Assembly (NCBI GenBank): GCA_024654565.1
Contig: JANLHM010000006.1
Span: 1 to 64,000 of the forward strand
Length of the DNA: 64,000 nt
Source: Nanobdellota archaeon
GTDB lineage: Archaea > Nanobdellota > Nanobdellia > Pacearchaeales > GW2011-AR1
Direction: 5' to 3'
Shown here: in pieces, positions 45,612 to 55,700 of the stretch
Layout: the number at the start of each line of letters is the position of its first letter
Numbering within the stretch: the stretch's first letter is position 1
The notes under the pieces: generated by a model
The model's database searches: none
The model's input: only the letters and a program-made list of their open reading frames with translations
What the model was told of the DNA's origin: nothing
Position numbers and translations under genes: made by a program

Positions 45612-47827
45612 CTCCGAAAAAAACAAAAGAAGAAGGGAAACCTGAATTTTATCTTAAAATAACTGAGAGTCTTCAGGAAGACGTTGACAAAGGAATTGCA
45701 AGAATTTCTTCAAAAGAGATGAAAGCAATGAACCTTAAAGCAGGAGACATAGTTGTTCTTGAAGGGAAGGTTCCTGTTGCCGTTAAAGTTTTAAGGGCTC
45801 TTGGAGGAGAAAAGTCAATTGGGAAAATAAGGCTTGACGGGACAGTTAGGTCTAACATTGGGTTTTCAATAGGTGAAGAAATAAGGGTTGAAAAAGTTGA
45901 AGCAAAGAGGGCTTCTTCAATTACTCTTTCCCCTATGCAAGAGGGAATACAATTTAGTAACAACCCTACAGAATTTTTTCACAATAAGCTTCTTGAAAAG
46001 CCTTTGGTGTTAGGGCAAAAAATTGTGATTGATGTTTTTGGAACTAGACTTAGTTATGCAATTTCAAAAGTAATTCCTAAGGGAAATGTTGTTGTTACCC
46101 CTCAAACAAAATTAGTTGTTTCAGAAGAAGTTTATAGTGGAGATTCCCGGGCAACAGGAATAAGTTATGAAGACATTGGAGGACTTAAAGAAGAGATTGA
46201 TTCAATAAGGGAAATGGTTGAACTCCCAATGAAACACCCCGAAGTATTTCAAAAATTAGGAGTTGGAGCTCCAAAAGGAGTTCTTCTAACTGGTCCACCT
46301 GGAACTGGTAAAACTCTTTTAGCTAAAGCTGTTGCAACTGAAACAGATTCAGCTTTTTTTTCAATTGCTGGACCTGAAATTATGAGTAAGTATTATGGGG
46401 AAAGTGAAAAACACATTCGTGAAATTTTTGAAAAAGCTCAAAAGAATACCCCCTCAATAATTTTTATAGATGAAATAGATTCAATTGCTCCAAAGAGAGG
46501 AGAAGGGATTGACCAAACTGAAAAAAGAATTGTTGCACAATTGTTAACTTTAATGGATGGACTAAAATCTCGTGGTCAGATTGTGGTTATGGCTGCAACA
46601 AACAGGCCCGAAGACATTGACGAAGCTTTGAGGAGACCTGGACGTTTTGACAGGGAACTTCGAATTAACCCTCCTACTGAAGAAGGAAGAAAGGAAATTT
46701 TACAAATTCATACCCGTGGTATGCCTTTAGCACAAGACGTTGACTTCAATGAAATTGCAATAAGAACAATGGGGTTTACCGGAGCTGACCTTGAAGTATT
46801 GAGTAAAGAAGCAGGATTAAAATCAATAAAACCATTTTTCAATGATTTAAAGACAATGCAGGAAAAAATTCCAACTGAAGTACTTGACAAAATAAAAGTT
46901 TCAAGAGACAACTTTATTGAAGCACTTAAAAAAGTTGAACCTTCTGCAATGAGAGAAGTTTTAATAAAAAGATCCCATGTGAAGTGGGAAGACGTTGGGG
47001 GACTTAAAGAAGCAAAAGACAAACTTCGTGAATTAGTTGAACTTCCATTAATGCGTCCTGATTTGTATAAAGCTGCAGGAATAAAAGCTTCAAAAGGAGT
47101 TCTTCTTTATGGGCCTCCCGGAACAGGAAAAACACTTCTTGCGAAAGCAATAGCCAATGAAGCAAATGCGAATTTCATTTCAGTTAAAGGGCCTGAACTC
47201 ATTTCAAAATGGGTGGGGGAGAGTGAAAAACATGTTCGTGAAATTTTTAAAAAAGCAAAACAAGTTTCTCCTGCAATAATATTTTTTGATGAGTTTGATT
47301 CAATTTCAAAGTCAAGGGGAAATGGTTTTGGAAATGATTCGAGTGAGAAAGTTGTGAATCAACTTTTGACTGAACTTGATGGGGTTGAAGAGCTTGAGGG
47401 GGTAATTGTTATTGCGGCAACAAACAGAAGAGATTTAATTGATCCTGCACTTCTTAGACCTGGAAGGATTGATTCCCATGTCGAACTTCCAATGCCTGAC
47501 TTAAACACGCGTGAAGAAATTTTCAGTGTCCACATGAAGAACATGCCTTTAGGAAAAGGAATTTCTATAAAAGAGATGGCAAAAGTAACTGATGGATGGA
47601 CAGGGGCTGACATTGAAGCAGTTGTTCGTTTTGCTGGAATGAATTCAATAAAAAGAAATTATTCACTGAAGGATGTGAAAGAACTGATTGTCTCAAAAGA
47701 AGATTTTGAATCAGCGTTGAAAGAAGTTGGAAAAGAAAAAGGACCTCTTGAGAACTTTTTAAATGAAGAGACTTTACCTGTCGATTTAAATGACTTTTCT
47801 AAAAAAATAAAGAAACTGAAAAAGTAA
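45608..47827 (+). CDS. CDC48/VCP-family AAA+ ATPase, paralogue 2
   Basis: Two AAA domains with Walker A/B; N-terminal double-psi barrel [16 protein letters not shown]. Confidence 0.95.
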   Translation: MTPKKTKEEGKPEFYLKITESLQEDVDKGIARISSKEMKAMNLKAGDIVVLEGKVPVAVKVLRALGGEKSIGKIRLDGTVRSNIGFSIGEEIRVEKVEAKRASSITLSPMQEGIQFSNNPTEFFHNKLLEKPLVLGQKIVIDVFGTRLSYAISKVIPKGNVVVTPQTKLVVSEEVYSGDSRATGISYEDIGGLKEEIDSIREMVELPMKHPEVFQKLGVGAPKGVLLTGPPGTGKTLLAKAVATETDSAFFSIAGPEIMSKYYGESEKHIREIFEKAQKNTPSIIFIDEIDSIAPKRGEGIDQTEKRIVAQLLTLMDGLKSRGQIVVMAATNRPEDIDEALRRPGRFDRELRINPPTEEGRKEILQIHTRGMPLAQDVDFNEIAIRTMGFTGADLEVLSKEAGLKSIKPFFNDLKTMQEKIPTEVLDKIKVSRDNFIEALKKVEPSAMREVLIKRSHVKWEDVGGLKEAKDKLRELVELPLMRPDLYKAAGIKASKGVLLYGPPGTGKTLLAKAIANEANANFISVKGPELISKWVGESEKHVREIFKKAKQVSPAIIFFDEFDSISKSRGNGFGNDSSEKVVNQLLTELDGVEELEGVIVIAATNRRDLIDPALLRPGRIDSHVELPMPDLNTREEIFSVHMKNMPLGKGISIKEMAKVTDGWTGADIEAVVRFAGMNSIKRNYSLKDVKELIVSKEDFESALKEVGKEKGPLENFLNEETLPVDLNDFSKKIKKLKK

Positions 47828-47898
47828 TTTTTTAGAGATGTAATTAAAGAATAGTTACAGATAAAAAAGTTTTTAAATTACAAAAATTTGATTTTTTT

Positions 47899-48585
47899 AT
47901 GTTTTTTGGGTTTGTTAGAAATGAAAAAGAAAGTCTGAAGAATGATCTAGATTGTATTGATTGCACTTTTAGAGAAACTAATGAATCGCTTGAGGCAATA
48001 CTTTATGGGATGAAAATCGAACCTCGGGATTCAGTTTTAGGAATCATGGGTTCAGGTCAACAAGGTTTAGCAATGGTTGCAAGAGGGGCCAAAGTTACGC
48101 TTTTTGATTATAATGAGGGACAAGTGAGATATTTTAAGAAAATTTTGGATTTTCTTAAAAATAAAAAAAATTCTGATGCAGATTGTGTCGAACCTATTCT
48201 TGGTTTTGACCCTTCTCCAAGGCATTCCCCCAAGAATTTCTTTTCTAATATTGAAAATGTGAAAAGTATAAGACAAAATATAGAAAATTTAAATTTTTTT
48301 GAGCCTGTAAACCTTTCTAAGTTGAGTCTTCAATATCCAAATTACAATAAGGTTTATTTATCTAATGCCTTGACTTATGGTGGGATGAATTATTCATTTT
48401 CTGAGTTTAAGGAGTGGGCAAAGCCATTTAATTCTCAAACATTGTTCTATCTTTCAAAACCATTACACGACTTTCCCTCTTCTGACCCGTCTTTTTACTT
48501 TGAAAGAAGGTTATCAAGAAAATCAAAAAAATTTGAAGATTCAATCGCTTCTCAGTGGGATCCCGAGGTAATAATAAAAAAATAA
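47899..48585 (+). CDS. Putative Rossmann-fold SAM-dependent transferase (possibly DUF3419/BtaA-like)
   Basis: VLGIMGSGQQGLAMVARGAKVTLFDYNEGQVRYFK. Confidence 0.45.
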   Translation: MFFGFVRNEKESLKNDLDCIDCTFRETNESLEAILYGMKIEPRDSVLGIMGSGQQGLAMVARGAKVTLFDYNEGQVRYFKKILDFLKNKKNSDADCVEPILGFDPSPRHSPKNFFSNIENVKSIRQNIENLNFFEPVNLSKLSLQYPNYNKVYLSNALTYGGMNYSFSEFKEWAKPFNSQTLFYLSKPLHDFPSSDPSFYFERRLSRKSKKFEDSIASQWDPEVIIKK

Positions 48586-48587
48586 TT

Positions 48588-49466
48588 CTATTTAGTTGTA
48601 TTAATTACTTCTTCACGAGTTACCAGAAAAGTGTTTTCTGCTTGTGAAACTAACTTTCCTTTTTCTTCAGTTAAGACAGCATAATGGTGAAGGATTCCTT
48701 CATTTTCAAGCTGGTTTAATGCAAGAATTGCACGGCTTCCAAATTCTTTAACTATCCAACGTGATGCAAATGGCATAAACCCATAATTGTCTTTAATAAA
48801 CTCTAAAATTTCTCTTCCGAGCTGTAATCTCGTGTTTTTTTCTTTTTTCAAAACGAAGATATTTCCTTTTTTTCCATCGTGAACAATCCCTGTTCCATCT
48901 GTTGCGAATGGTTCAATTGCATAAAGTCCTTCGTAAAAAACATTTTCTGATTTGTTGTCAACATTTGGGACGGTTATTCCTGCATGAAGGTCGTACTGCT
49001 CCATAGAGTGACCCGATAAGTTTGCTACCGGGTTAAAACCGTGCCTTTTTATTGTGTATTCAATAACTTTTCCCAATTCACCAAAAGCTGTTTCTGCGGA
49101 GAGTATTTTTTCAGCTTCACTAAGTGCATCCTGGGAGGCTTTTATTAGGTCTTTATTGGTTCTTGAATTTTCAAGGTCAACTGAAAAAGAATTGTCAGCA
49201 ATCCACCCTTCTATCTCAACTCCAAAGTCAACTTTAAGAAGTCCATGTGCTAAAGTTTCATCATCTTGTGATGGGGTATAATGAGCTGCATATTCGTTAA
49301 TTGACAAGTTTACTGGAAAAGCAGGGTTTCCCCCTAATTCGCAAATCTTATTTTCTATAGCTTCTGCAATTTCAAGGAGTGAAACTCCTTTTTTTATCTG
49401 TGGCCTTATCCAAGACTTTACTTCACTTGCAATTTGTCCAGCAACAACAATTTTTTCTGTGTCCAT
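48588..49466 (-). CDS. map: Methionine aminopeptidase, type II
   Basis: HYTPSQDDETLAHGLLKVDFGVEIEGWIADNSFS; NLSGHSMEQYDLHAG; YAIEPFATDG. Confidence 0.92.
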   Translation of the reverse strand: MDTEKIVVAGQIASEVKSWIRPQIKKGVSLLEIAEAIENKICELGGNPAFPVNLSINEYAAHYTPSQDDETLAHGLLKVDFGVEIEGWIADNSFSVDLENSRTNKDLIKASQDALSEAEKILSAETAFGELGKVIEYTIKRHGFNPVANLSGHSMEQYDLHAGITVPNVDNKSENVFYEGLYAIEPFATDGTGIVHDGKKGNIFVLKKEKNTRLQLGREILEFIKDNYGFMPFASRWIVKEFGSRAILALNQLENEGILHHYAVLTEEKGKLVSQAENTFLVTREEVINTTK

Positions 49467-49498
49467 CTCCTAAGAAGAAAAAATTAAGAGTTATAAAT

Positions 49499-49984
49499 CT
49501 ATTTCTCAATACTTCGGTCTTTAAGTCTACGTGACTTTGGGATAAAATTAGTTATTTTTTCAGCACTTGCTTTTCCTGTTCCAAGCATTTCATTTTTGTA
49601 TTTTATTATCATGAACCCCGTGTTTTTTGTCTTTTTTAGAATTTCGTGACCCATCATCCACCTTTCCATTTCTTCTTTAGTTAGTTCAATAACGTTATTT
49701 TTTATCTCGTCTTTTAGAATTTGTGAACCTTCAATTGAGAGCCTAATTCCATATTCCTCAATCTTTCCAAGGTACACTCCTACCCTCTCAACAAAAGAAA
49801 TTTCTTCAAGTTCCCTTACTTTTTTTTCATCAAAACTTCCGTTAAATAAAAAAATCTTTTCTTTTCCCCTCATAAAGAGTATACCTGGGATTTTTTCTAT
49901 TCCAAATTGTTCATTTAACTTTTCAATTATCTCTTTTTTTTCCTTTCCTTCAAGAAGTTTTAATTCAGATTCTGTGTGTTTCAT
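49499..49984 (-). CDS. PUA-domain RNA-binding protein (Nip7/RsmF C-terminal-like)
   Basis: WMMGHEILKK...GFMIIKYKNEMLGTGKASAEKITNFIPKSRRL. Confidence 0.6.
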   Translation of the reverse strand: MKHTESELKLLEGKEKKEIIEKLNEQFGIEKIPGILFMRGKEKIFLFNGSFDEKKVRELEEISFVERVGVYLGKIEEYGIRLSIEGSQILKDEIKNNVIELTKEEMERWMMGHEILKKTKNTGFMIIKYKNEMLGTGKASAEKITNFIPKSRRLKDRSIEK

Positions 49985-50430
49985 TTTATTTTCTTTAAAA
50001 AATTATTTATTTCTTTTTTATTTTTTAGTTCAACAAATTTTTTCACTATTTTTTTGTAATCTCTGTAAGTTTTTGGTCCCCATCTTAAAATTCCATATAA
50101 AAGTCTAAATTTATTCTTTCTGTTTAATATTATCCTTTTAGCCATAACAATTTTTGAAGGATTTAAAAATATTACCAAGTCCGCTTTTTTTACTGTATCT
50201 TTGACCCATTCACGATTATGTGCCCCTTCAATAATCCATTTTTCTTTATCAGATATTTTTTTAATAATTTTCTTACTCTCTTCAATAGATCTTCTTTTCT
50301 CTGAATTTCTAATATAAACAAAATTATCGGTTGTGTAATAAGGAATCTTAAAGTAATTTGAGATTATTTTTGCCAAAGTCGTTTTTCCACTTCCCATCAA
50401 TCCAAAAATAAATATTTTTTTGAATTTCAT
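49981..50430 (-). CDS. P-loop nucleoside/adenylate-kinase-like protein
   Basis: MKFKKIFIFGLMGSGKTTLAKIIS; start at 50430 overlapping upstream gene by 4 nt. Confidence 0.7.
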   Translation of the reverse strand: MKFKKIFIFGLMGSGKTTLAKIISNYFKIPYYTTDNFVYIRNSEKRRSIEESKKIIKKISDKEKWIIEGAHNREWVKDTVKKADLVIFLNPSKIVMAKRIILNRKNKFRLLYGILRWGPKTYRDYKKIVKKFVELKNKKEINNFLKKIK

Positions 50431-51449
50431 TTCACCCTCCTGAATTTTGCAACAAAAAATCCTTCCGTGTTGTTGTCTTGAGGATAAACTCTTTTTGAGA
50501 GTTTTACTCTTTTGTCGAAATTTTTCCCTTCCCATTCACTAATCCCAGGTCTTGTTTTAAGTGGGAGGTCGAAAGGCACAATTTCAATTTTTTTCTTAAA
50601 TTCATCGAGTATAAAATCCACTACTTCCTCATTTTCTTCAGGTGCGTGAGTGCATGTCGAGTAAACAATTTCTCCACCTATTTTTAATGAAAGGAATGCG
50701 TTTTTTAGGAGTTGTTTTTGAAGTTTAGACAAAGATTTTATTGTTTTTGGATTCCACATAATATAAGTTTTCGGGGAACTCCTAAGAGTCCCTTCTCCGG
50801 AACAAGGGGCATCAACCAAGACTTTGTCAAAGAAAAATTTTCTCTCTACAAACTTTTTACATAAATCTCTTCCCTCTTTTTTTGTAATTATGGTGTTTGT
50901 TACCCCGCATCTTTCAAGGTTTGATGCAAGAATTCTCATTCTACCCATAGAAATTTCATTCGCAACAATTGTTCCTGAATTTTTCATTTTTGCTCCGGCT
51001 TGAGTTGTTTTACTTCCAGGAGAAGCACAAAGATCGAGGTAAACTTCATTTTCTCTTGGATTAAGTGAAATAACCGGAAGCATGCTCGAAAGTTCTTGGA
51101 TATAGTAGTATCCCAAAAGGTGTTCAAGAGTTCTCCCAAGTTCTCCTGGTGCAAGTTTTGCAAGACCTTTTTCTATTAAAATTTCTTTTTCATTCCCTGT
51201 TGGGTTTTTTCCTTCAACAATGAGGATTTGAGGGTGGTCTTTCCAAGGTTCACTTAATTTCCAGCCGTATTCCTCAAGCTTTTTTTTAAGTTCATCGGGG
51301 GTTATTTTAATGGTATTTACCCTTATTGAATTAACAGGTTCTGTTTTTGAAATTTTCCAATATTCATCTTGATCTCTTTTTTCAGGAAGAAGTTTTTTTA
51401 TTCTTTCAATGAACAATGGTTTAGCTTCAGGAATTTTTCTTATTTTCAT
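50427..51449 (-). CDS. NOL1/NOP2/Sun-family RNA m5C methyltransferase
   Basis: YLDLCASPGSKTTQ; VLVDAPCSGEGTLR; VYSTCTHAPEENEEVVDF. Confidence 0.92.
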   Translation of the reverse strand: MKIRKIPEAKPLFIERIKKLLPEKRDQDEYWKISKTEPVNSIRVNTIKITPDELKKKLEEYGWKLSEPWKDHPQILIVEGKNPTGNEKEILIEKGLAKLAPGELGRTLEHLLGYYYIQELSSMLPVISLNPRENEVYLDLCASPGSKTTQAGAKMKNSGTIVANEISMGRMRILASNLERCGVTNTIITKKEGRDLCKKFVERKFFFDKVLVDAPCSGEGTLRSSPKTYIMWNPKTIKSLSKLQKQLLKNAFLSLKIGGEIVYSTCTHAPEENEEVVDFILDEFKKKIEIVPFDLPLKTRPGISEWEGKNFDKRVKLSKRVYPQDNNTEGFFVAKFRRVK

Positions 51450-51474
51450 TAATCTTAATTAGAAATGTTTGTTT

Positions 51475-52206
51475 TTAACCTTTTTTTAGGGGGATTCTTA
51501 TTTTGACCCCATAAACTTTTTCTTTTGTACTTAATATTGGAATTTGATAATTTTCAACAGTTCCATTTAGATTTTTTACGAAAGTATTCACATATTCTGT
51601 CCCAATCTTTTTACCCATCCCTATATCTTTTCTCACTTCTTCTTCCCCAAATTCATTTTCAATGTTTATTTTCAAAGTGTGTTCATCAGACATGACTATT
51701 GCACCTATCTCAGTATCTCTTGGAGCCCATTTGATTGAATTCCCATATAGTGTGCTGACAAGTGCTTTTGATGCTGATGGATTTAAGTTTACTTCCTTAT
51801 TGAGACCAATGATTTTGGGCGTTATACTTGAATTTTTTAAATAATCTAAATAAAATTCTTTTTCTTCCATAAACAGGTTATAAAAATTTGTTTGCCCCTT
51901 TCTTAATTCTTCTTCTGAAAAGTTTGACAATTTCAAAATCTTTTCAAGAGAATGCAGTTTTGGGAGGGCCGATGACATTTTCTTTTCATATTCTTCTTTA
52001 TAATTTTTTCCTTCTTCAAAATTTCCGTCTTCCTGAGAGAACCTAATTAACCTTTTTAATGCAGAAATTTGAGTAATAACGTTAACTACTTCATGTCTAT
52101 ATATACGTTCCACTGGGGAATAACTATCTTTTTTTGTTAAAATTTCCATATCTTTATTTATTCTTTCAAATTCATCCATTATTTCATCATACTTCTCTTT
52201 ATCCAT
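51475..52206 (-). CDS. Histidine-kinase-like protein (soluble)
   Basis: H-box-like YRHEVVNVITQISALKRLI; N-box-like STLYGNSIKWAP; G-box-like DIGMGKKIG; start chosen at MDKEKYDEI. Confidence 0.6.
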   Translation of the reverse strand: MDKEKYDEIMDEFERINKDMEILTKKDSYSPVERIYRHEVVNVITQISALKRLIRFSQEDGNFEEGKNYKEEYEKKMSSALPKLHSLEKILKLSNFSEEELRKGQTNFYNLFMEEKEFYLDYLKNSSITPKIIGLNKEVNLNPSASKALVSTLYGNSIKWAPRDTEIGAIVMSDEHTLKINIENEFGEEEVRKDIGMGKKIGTEYVNTFVKNLNGTVENYQIPILSTKEKVYGVKIRIPLKKG

Positions 52207-52317
52207 GTTATTATTAACAAATGACACTTTATAATTCTTTTGTTTTATATCTTTAAATTTTTCAAATTTTGAAAGAATATGGGAAGTCTTAAAAAGACCA
52301 TTTAATAGTATTAAATT

Positions 52318-52728
52318 ATGAAAAGTTTTTGTTTTTCTGTTTCCGGGAAACCTCATGAAATTCAAAAGGTTTACAACAAATTAAAAAATTTTCTTTTGGA
52401 TGTAAATTATTTTTCAGATTCTTATTCCAAAAATACCCTTCTTCCAAGAGGAAGTTCTGAAATCGAAGTTATTAAAAAAAAGGGATATATTTTTTCTTTT
52501 TTCAATAAAAATGTTTCTTTTCATTCCAATTTTACAACGAGTTTTTTGAGGGAATCTGGAAGAACTTTCGGGTATAATTCAAGGTTGTCTGTAAGAATTA
52601 ATTCCGATGATCCTTCAAAACTTATCAAAGCAATTTCTCAGGTGAGTGAAGTTGACCCTGTTTTTTTAAAAAAGGAAAGTTATGGATTTTCGGATGAAAA
52701 AGATTTTGGGTTTATAGATTTGTTATAA
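52318..52728 (+). CDS. Hypothetical protein
   Basis: 136-aa ORF divergent from the kinase-like gene. Confidence 0.5.
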   Translation: MKSFCFSVSGKPHEIQKVYNKLKNFLLDVNYFSDSYSKNTLLPRGSSEIEVIKKKGYIFSFFNKNVSFHSNFTTSFLRESGRTFGYNSRLSVRINSDDPSKLIKAISQVSEVDPVFLKKESYGFSDEKDFGFIDLL

Positions 52729-52737
52729 ATCTTTTTT

Positions 52738-55700
52738 TTAAAACCATTTTTTTAAATTGTCCTGTTTTTTTCCACTTGCGACTTCTTTAACATTTATCCC
52801 AAAAACTTCAAATATATTTTCAACTGAGGGAAGAATCTGTTTTTCAAGGTAATATGATAGGTCATACTTTCCTGGTTCATCCTTTAATTTGATTTTATCC
52901 CTCACAAGTTTGCTCTTTGTGTTTGTTTCAGATACATAATATTCAATCGGAGTAAAAATTTCAAAGGGTATTCCCTTTTCTTTCATTTTTTTTGCTGCAA
53001 CAACGTGGGGGGTTATTGATTTGTATTCTTCAATTGGTTTTTTAATTTGAGACTTAATCATAATATCTTCTTTTGAGACTTTTCCAGATTTTAATCTTTC
53101 AATCACTTCTCTTAAAAATATAAGGGCCTTTTTTTCATCTCCGTTTTTTAAGATGAGTCTTAAAATTTGGTCCTGAGTTTTTCTTGCGAGTTGACACCAG
53201 TCACGTCTTACCGTTTCAAACCCCCTTATCTTTATGTTCCCTTCTTCATCAATCAAGGCATATTTCTTTTTTGCACCCGACTTTCCTGATCTTGTTTTTA
53301 CCCAGAGGCCCCTTCCAAAAAAATTTTCAAGTTCTATATGCATTACTCCTGGGAGTTCTTTATTTAATTTTTCAAGAAGGTCTTTAATCTCTTTTTTGTT
53401 TTTTCCATCCATTGTGAATGCAACTGAATCGGTGTTATGAACCAAACAATTATTAGCAAAGAATCGGTGATTTTTTTCAACTTCTATATCATAAACATAT
53501 CCCGGGGTTTTTATTTCTTCAATTTTCTTAACACCTTGAAGATCAAATTCAAAATTCTTTATTCGTTTTTTTTGGTTCCCATTAGTTTTTATATTTCCTC
53601 TTGAATTTTTCCTTTCTAGTAAAAATCCAACTTTTTTCATAAAAGTATTACTATCTTTTATGATGAGATGTTTGGAGACTGAACCATTGGAATAAATTTT
53701 TGGAAGTACTTTGTAAAAATTAGGCTTATTCTCTTTAAAATGCGAATTAGAAACTCCAATTCTAAAAAGTAGATTTTTTGTTTTCTCGATAAAATCTTCG
53801 TTTATGGAAGTTAATTTTATTATTGGAGAATCATTCCTTAACATTACTGTTCCATCAGCTGAAAAATATCCCCTTAAGAAAGAGGCAATATTCTCCTCTT
53901 TTTCTTCAAACAAAAATTCCGGAAAAATCTTTTTTTTATCTTTTTCACAGTTTTCTTTGAGTATTTTTATTAACTTAAGTCCATTTAATCTTATATCTCC
54001 CCTTCTATTTTTTTTGCTCCAAATGTTTTTAATGTAACCTTTTTTTATTAAAGGCTTTATAATTTTTTCTAAAAGTTCTTCCTTATCTAGACCAAGTGAT
54101 AAGTTTAGATAATACTTTTTTTCAAAGCTTCCATCCCCAATGAACAATCCCATTATTTCGTAAATTTCCTGGGGATAATTTTTAGACTTATTATTGATGG
54201 AGGGAATTTTTTTTAGGGAAATTAGGGAATTGACCTTTTTTCCTATTTCTTCTGGTTTGACTTCAATTAATCTGTTGAGAAATTCTAATTTTTTGGACTG
54301 ATTAAAATTATTTGCTTGATACCCTATAAGGGAATGGTCTTCGGTCACATCAAGATGCCAGTTATTAGTCAAGTTTATTCGATACATTTTTTTATTTGTT
54401 TTGTGTCTCATTATGTATTTTAGGGGTTTAAAAACAGATTTTCCGTTTTCATCAATTGTTAAAGTCTCAATTCCATTTAGAAGGTCATACTCCTTTCCAT
54501 CTGGATCTTTTTGATCAATTTTTTTAAATAAATCTTTAATTTGGATTTCTTTAACAGAATTATTTTTTCTTACCCAAATTTTTGTATTTCCAGAAACACT
54601 GTCCCCATATATTACTTTGTGACCTGCTTCTTCTATTTTTTTTATCGTTTCAATATTATATTTTCTTACAAATGCAAGAATTGTCGAAGACGCTTCCCAT
54701 GAATAATATCTTGCTCCAAAGAACCCAACATATCCATGTGCTGAGGCTGAGAGAAGTTTAAACGCGTTACTTCTTGCTTTTGTTATTAAATTTGGGTTTT
54801 TTTTGTATTCATCTTTATATTTTTTTCTTTTTTCAAAAATTTCCTTAAGAAGAGTTGGAAAGAATCCTGGTTTTTTTGAAAAATAAAAAATTGTTTTTTT
54901 CCCCCCAATTTCTATTTCAGGAGAACTTATTGAATCTTTTTTTGAGTTTGTTAAGGTTCCTTTTGATATGTTGTGGGAAATAATTATTGAAGTGTGCATT
55001 GAGGTAAAATCAAACATTGCGAGTTTCTCGTATAAACCTGACTTAGGTTCATAAACAAAAGCTCCTTCAACCTTCCCCCTCTTTTTCCTTTCTTCTATCT
55101 CAGGGTTTCCTGGTCTTTTTTCAGGAATTTCATTGAATTTATCAAGGTTATGTATTACATAAGACTCAATTTGTTTTGACAAGCCGTTCCGGGATATGTC
55201 AAAAATTGGTTCTCCGATTATTTTTGAAAATTCAAGGAGGTCTGGCCAGAACTTTTCGAACAATTGGAGTGTTAAAACAGAGTCATGAAGATTATATTCA
55301 TAATACTTTTCCCAGTCACTTTCTTTTATTTTTGAAGAATGCTGGTGAGAAAATTCTTTTTTAGTGTCCCCCAAAAATTCTTTTGAAACTTCATTTAAAG
55401 ATAAAGATTCAGATTGCATATATTGGGAATAAGTTGTTTTTATGAATTTTAACAAGTCTATGTGTGTAATTCCAGTTATTTTTCCTCTTGTTGAAACACC
55501 TTTTGAAATTTTTGGTTCGCTTGAGTCAATTCCTAAAGGTATTTCCACCTTCAAAATTTTTGCCCTTGTTTTTATAAATGGAAGATCAAACACGTCTGAG
55601 TGGTACCCCACTAGAAAATCAGGAGAGTATTTTTTTACATATTCACTAAACTTTTCAAGAAGTTCTTTTTCATTTTTTACAAATTCCACATATTTATTTT

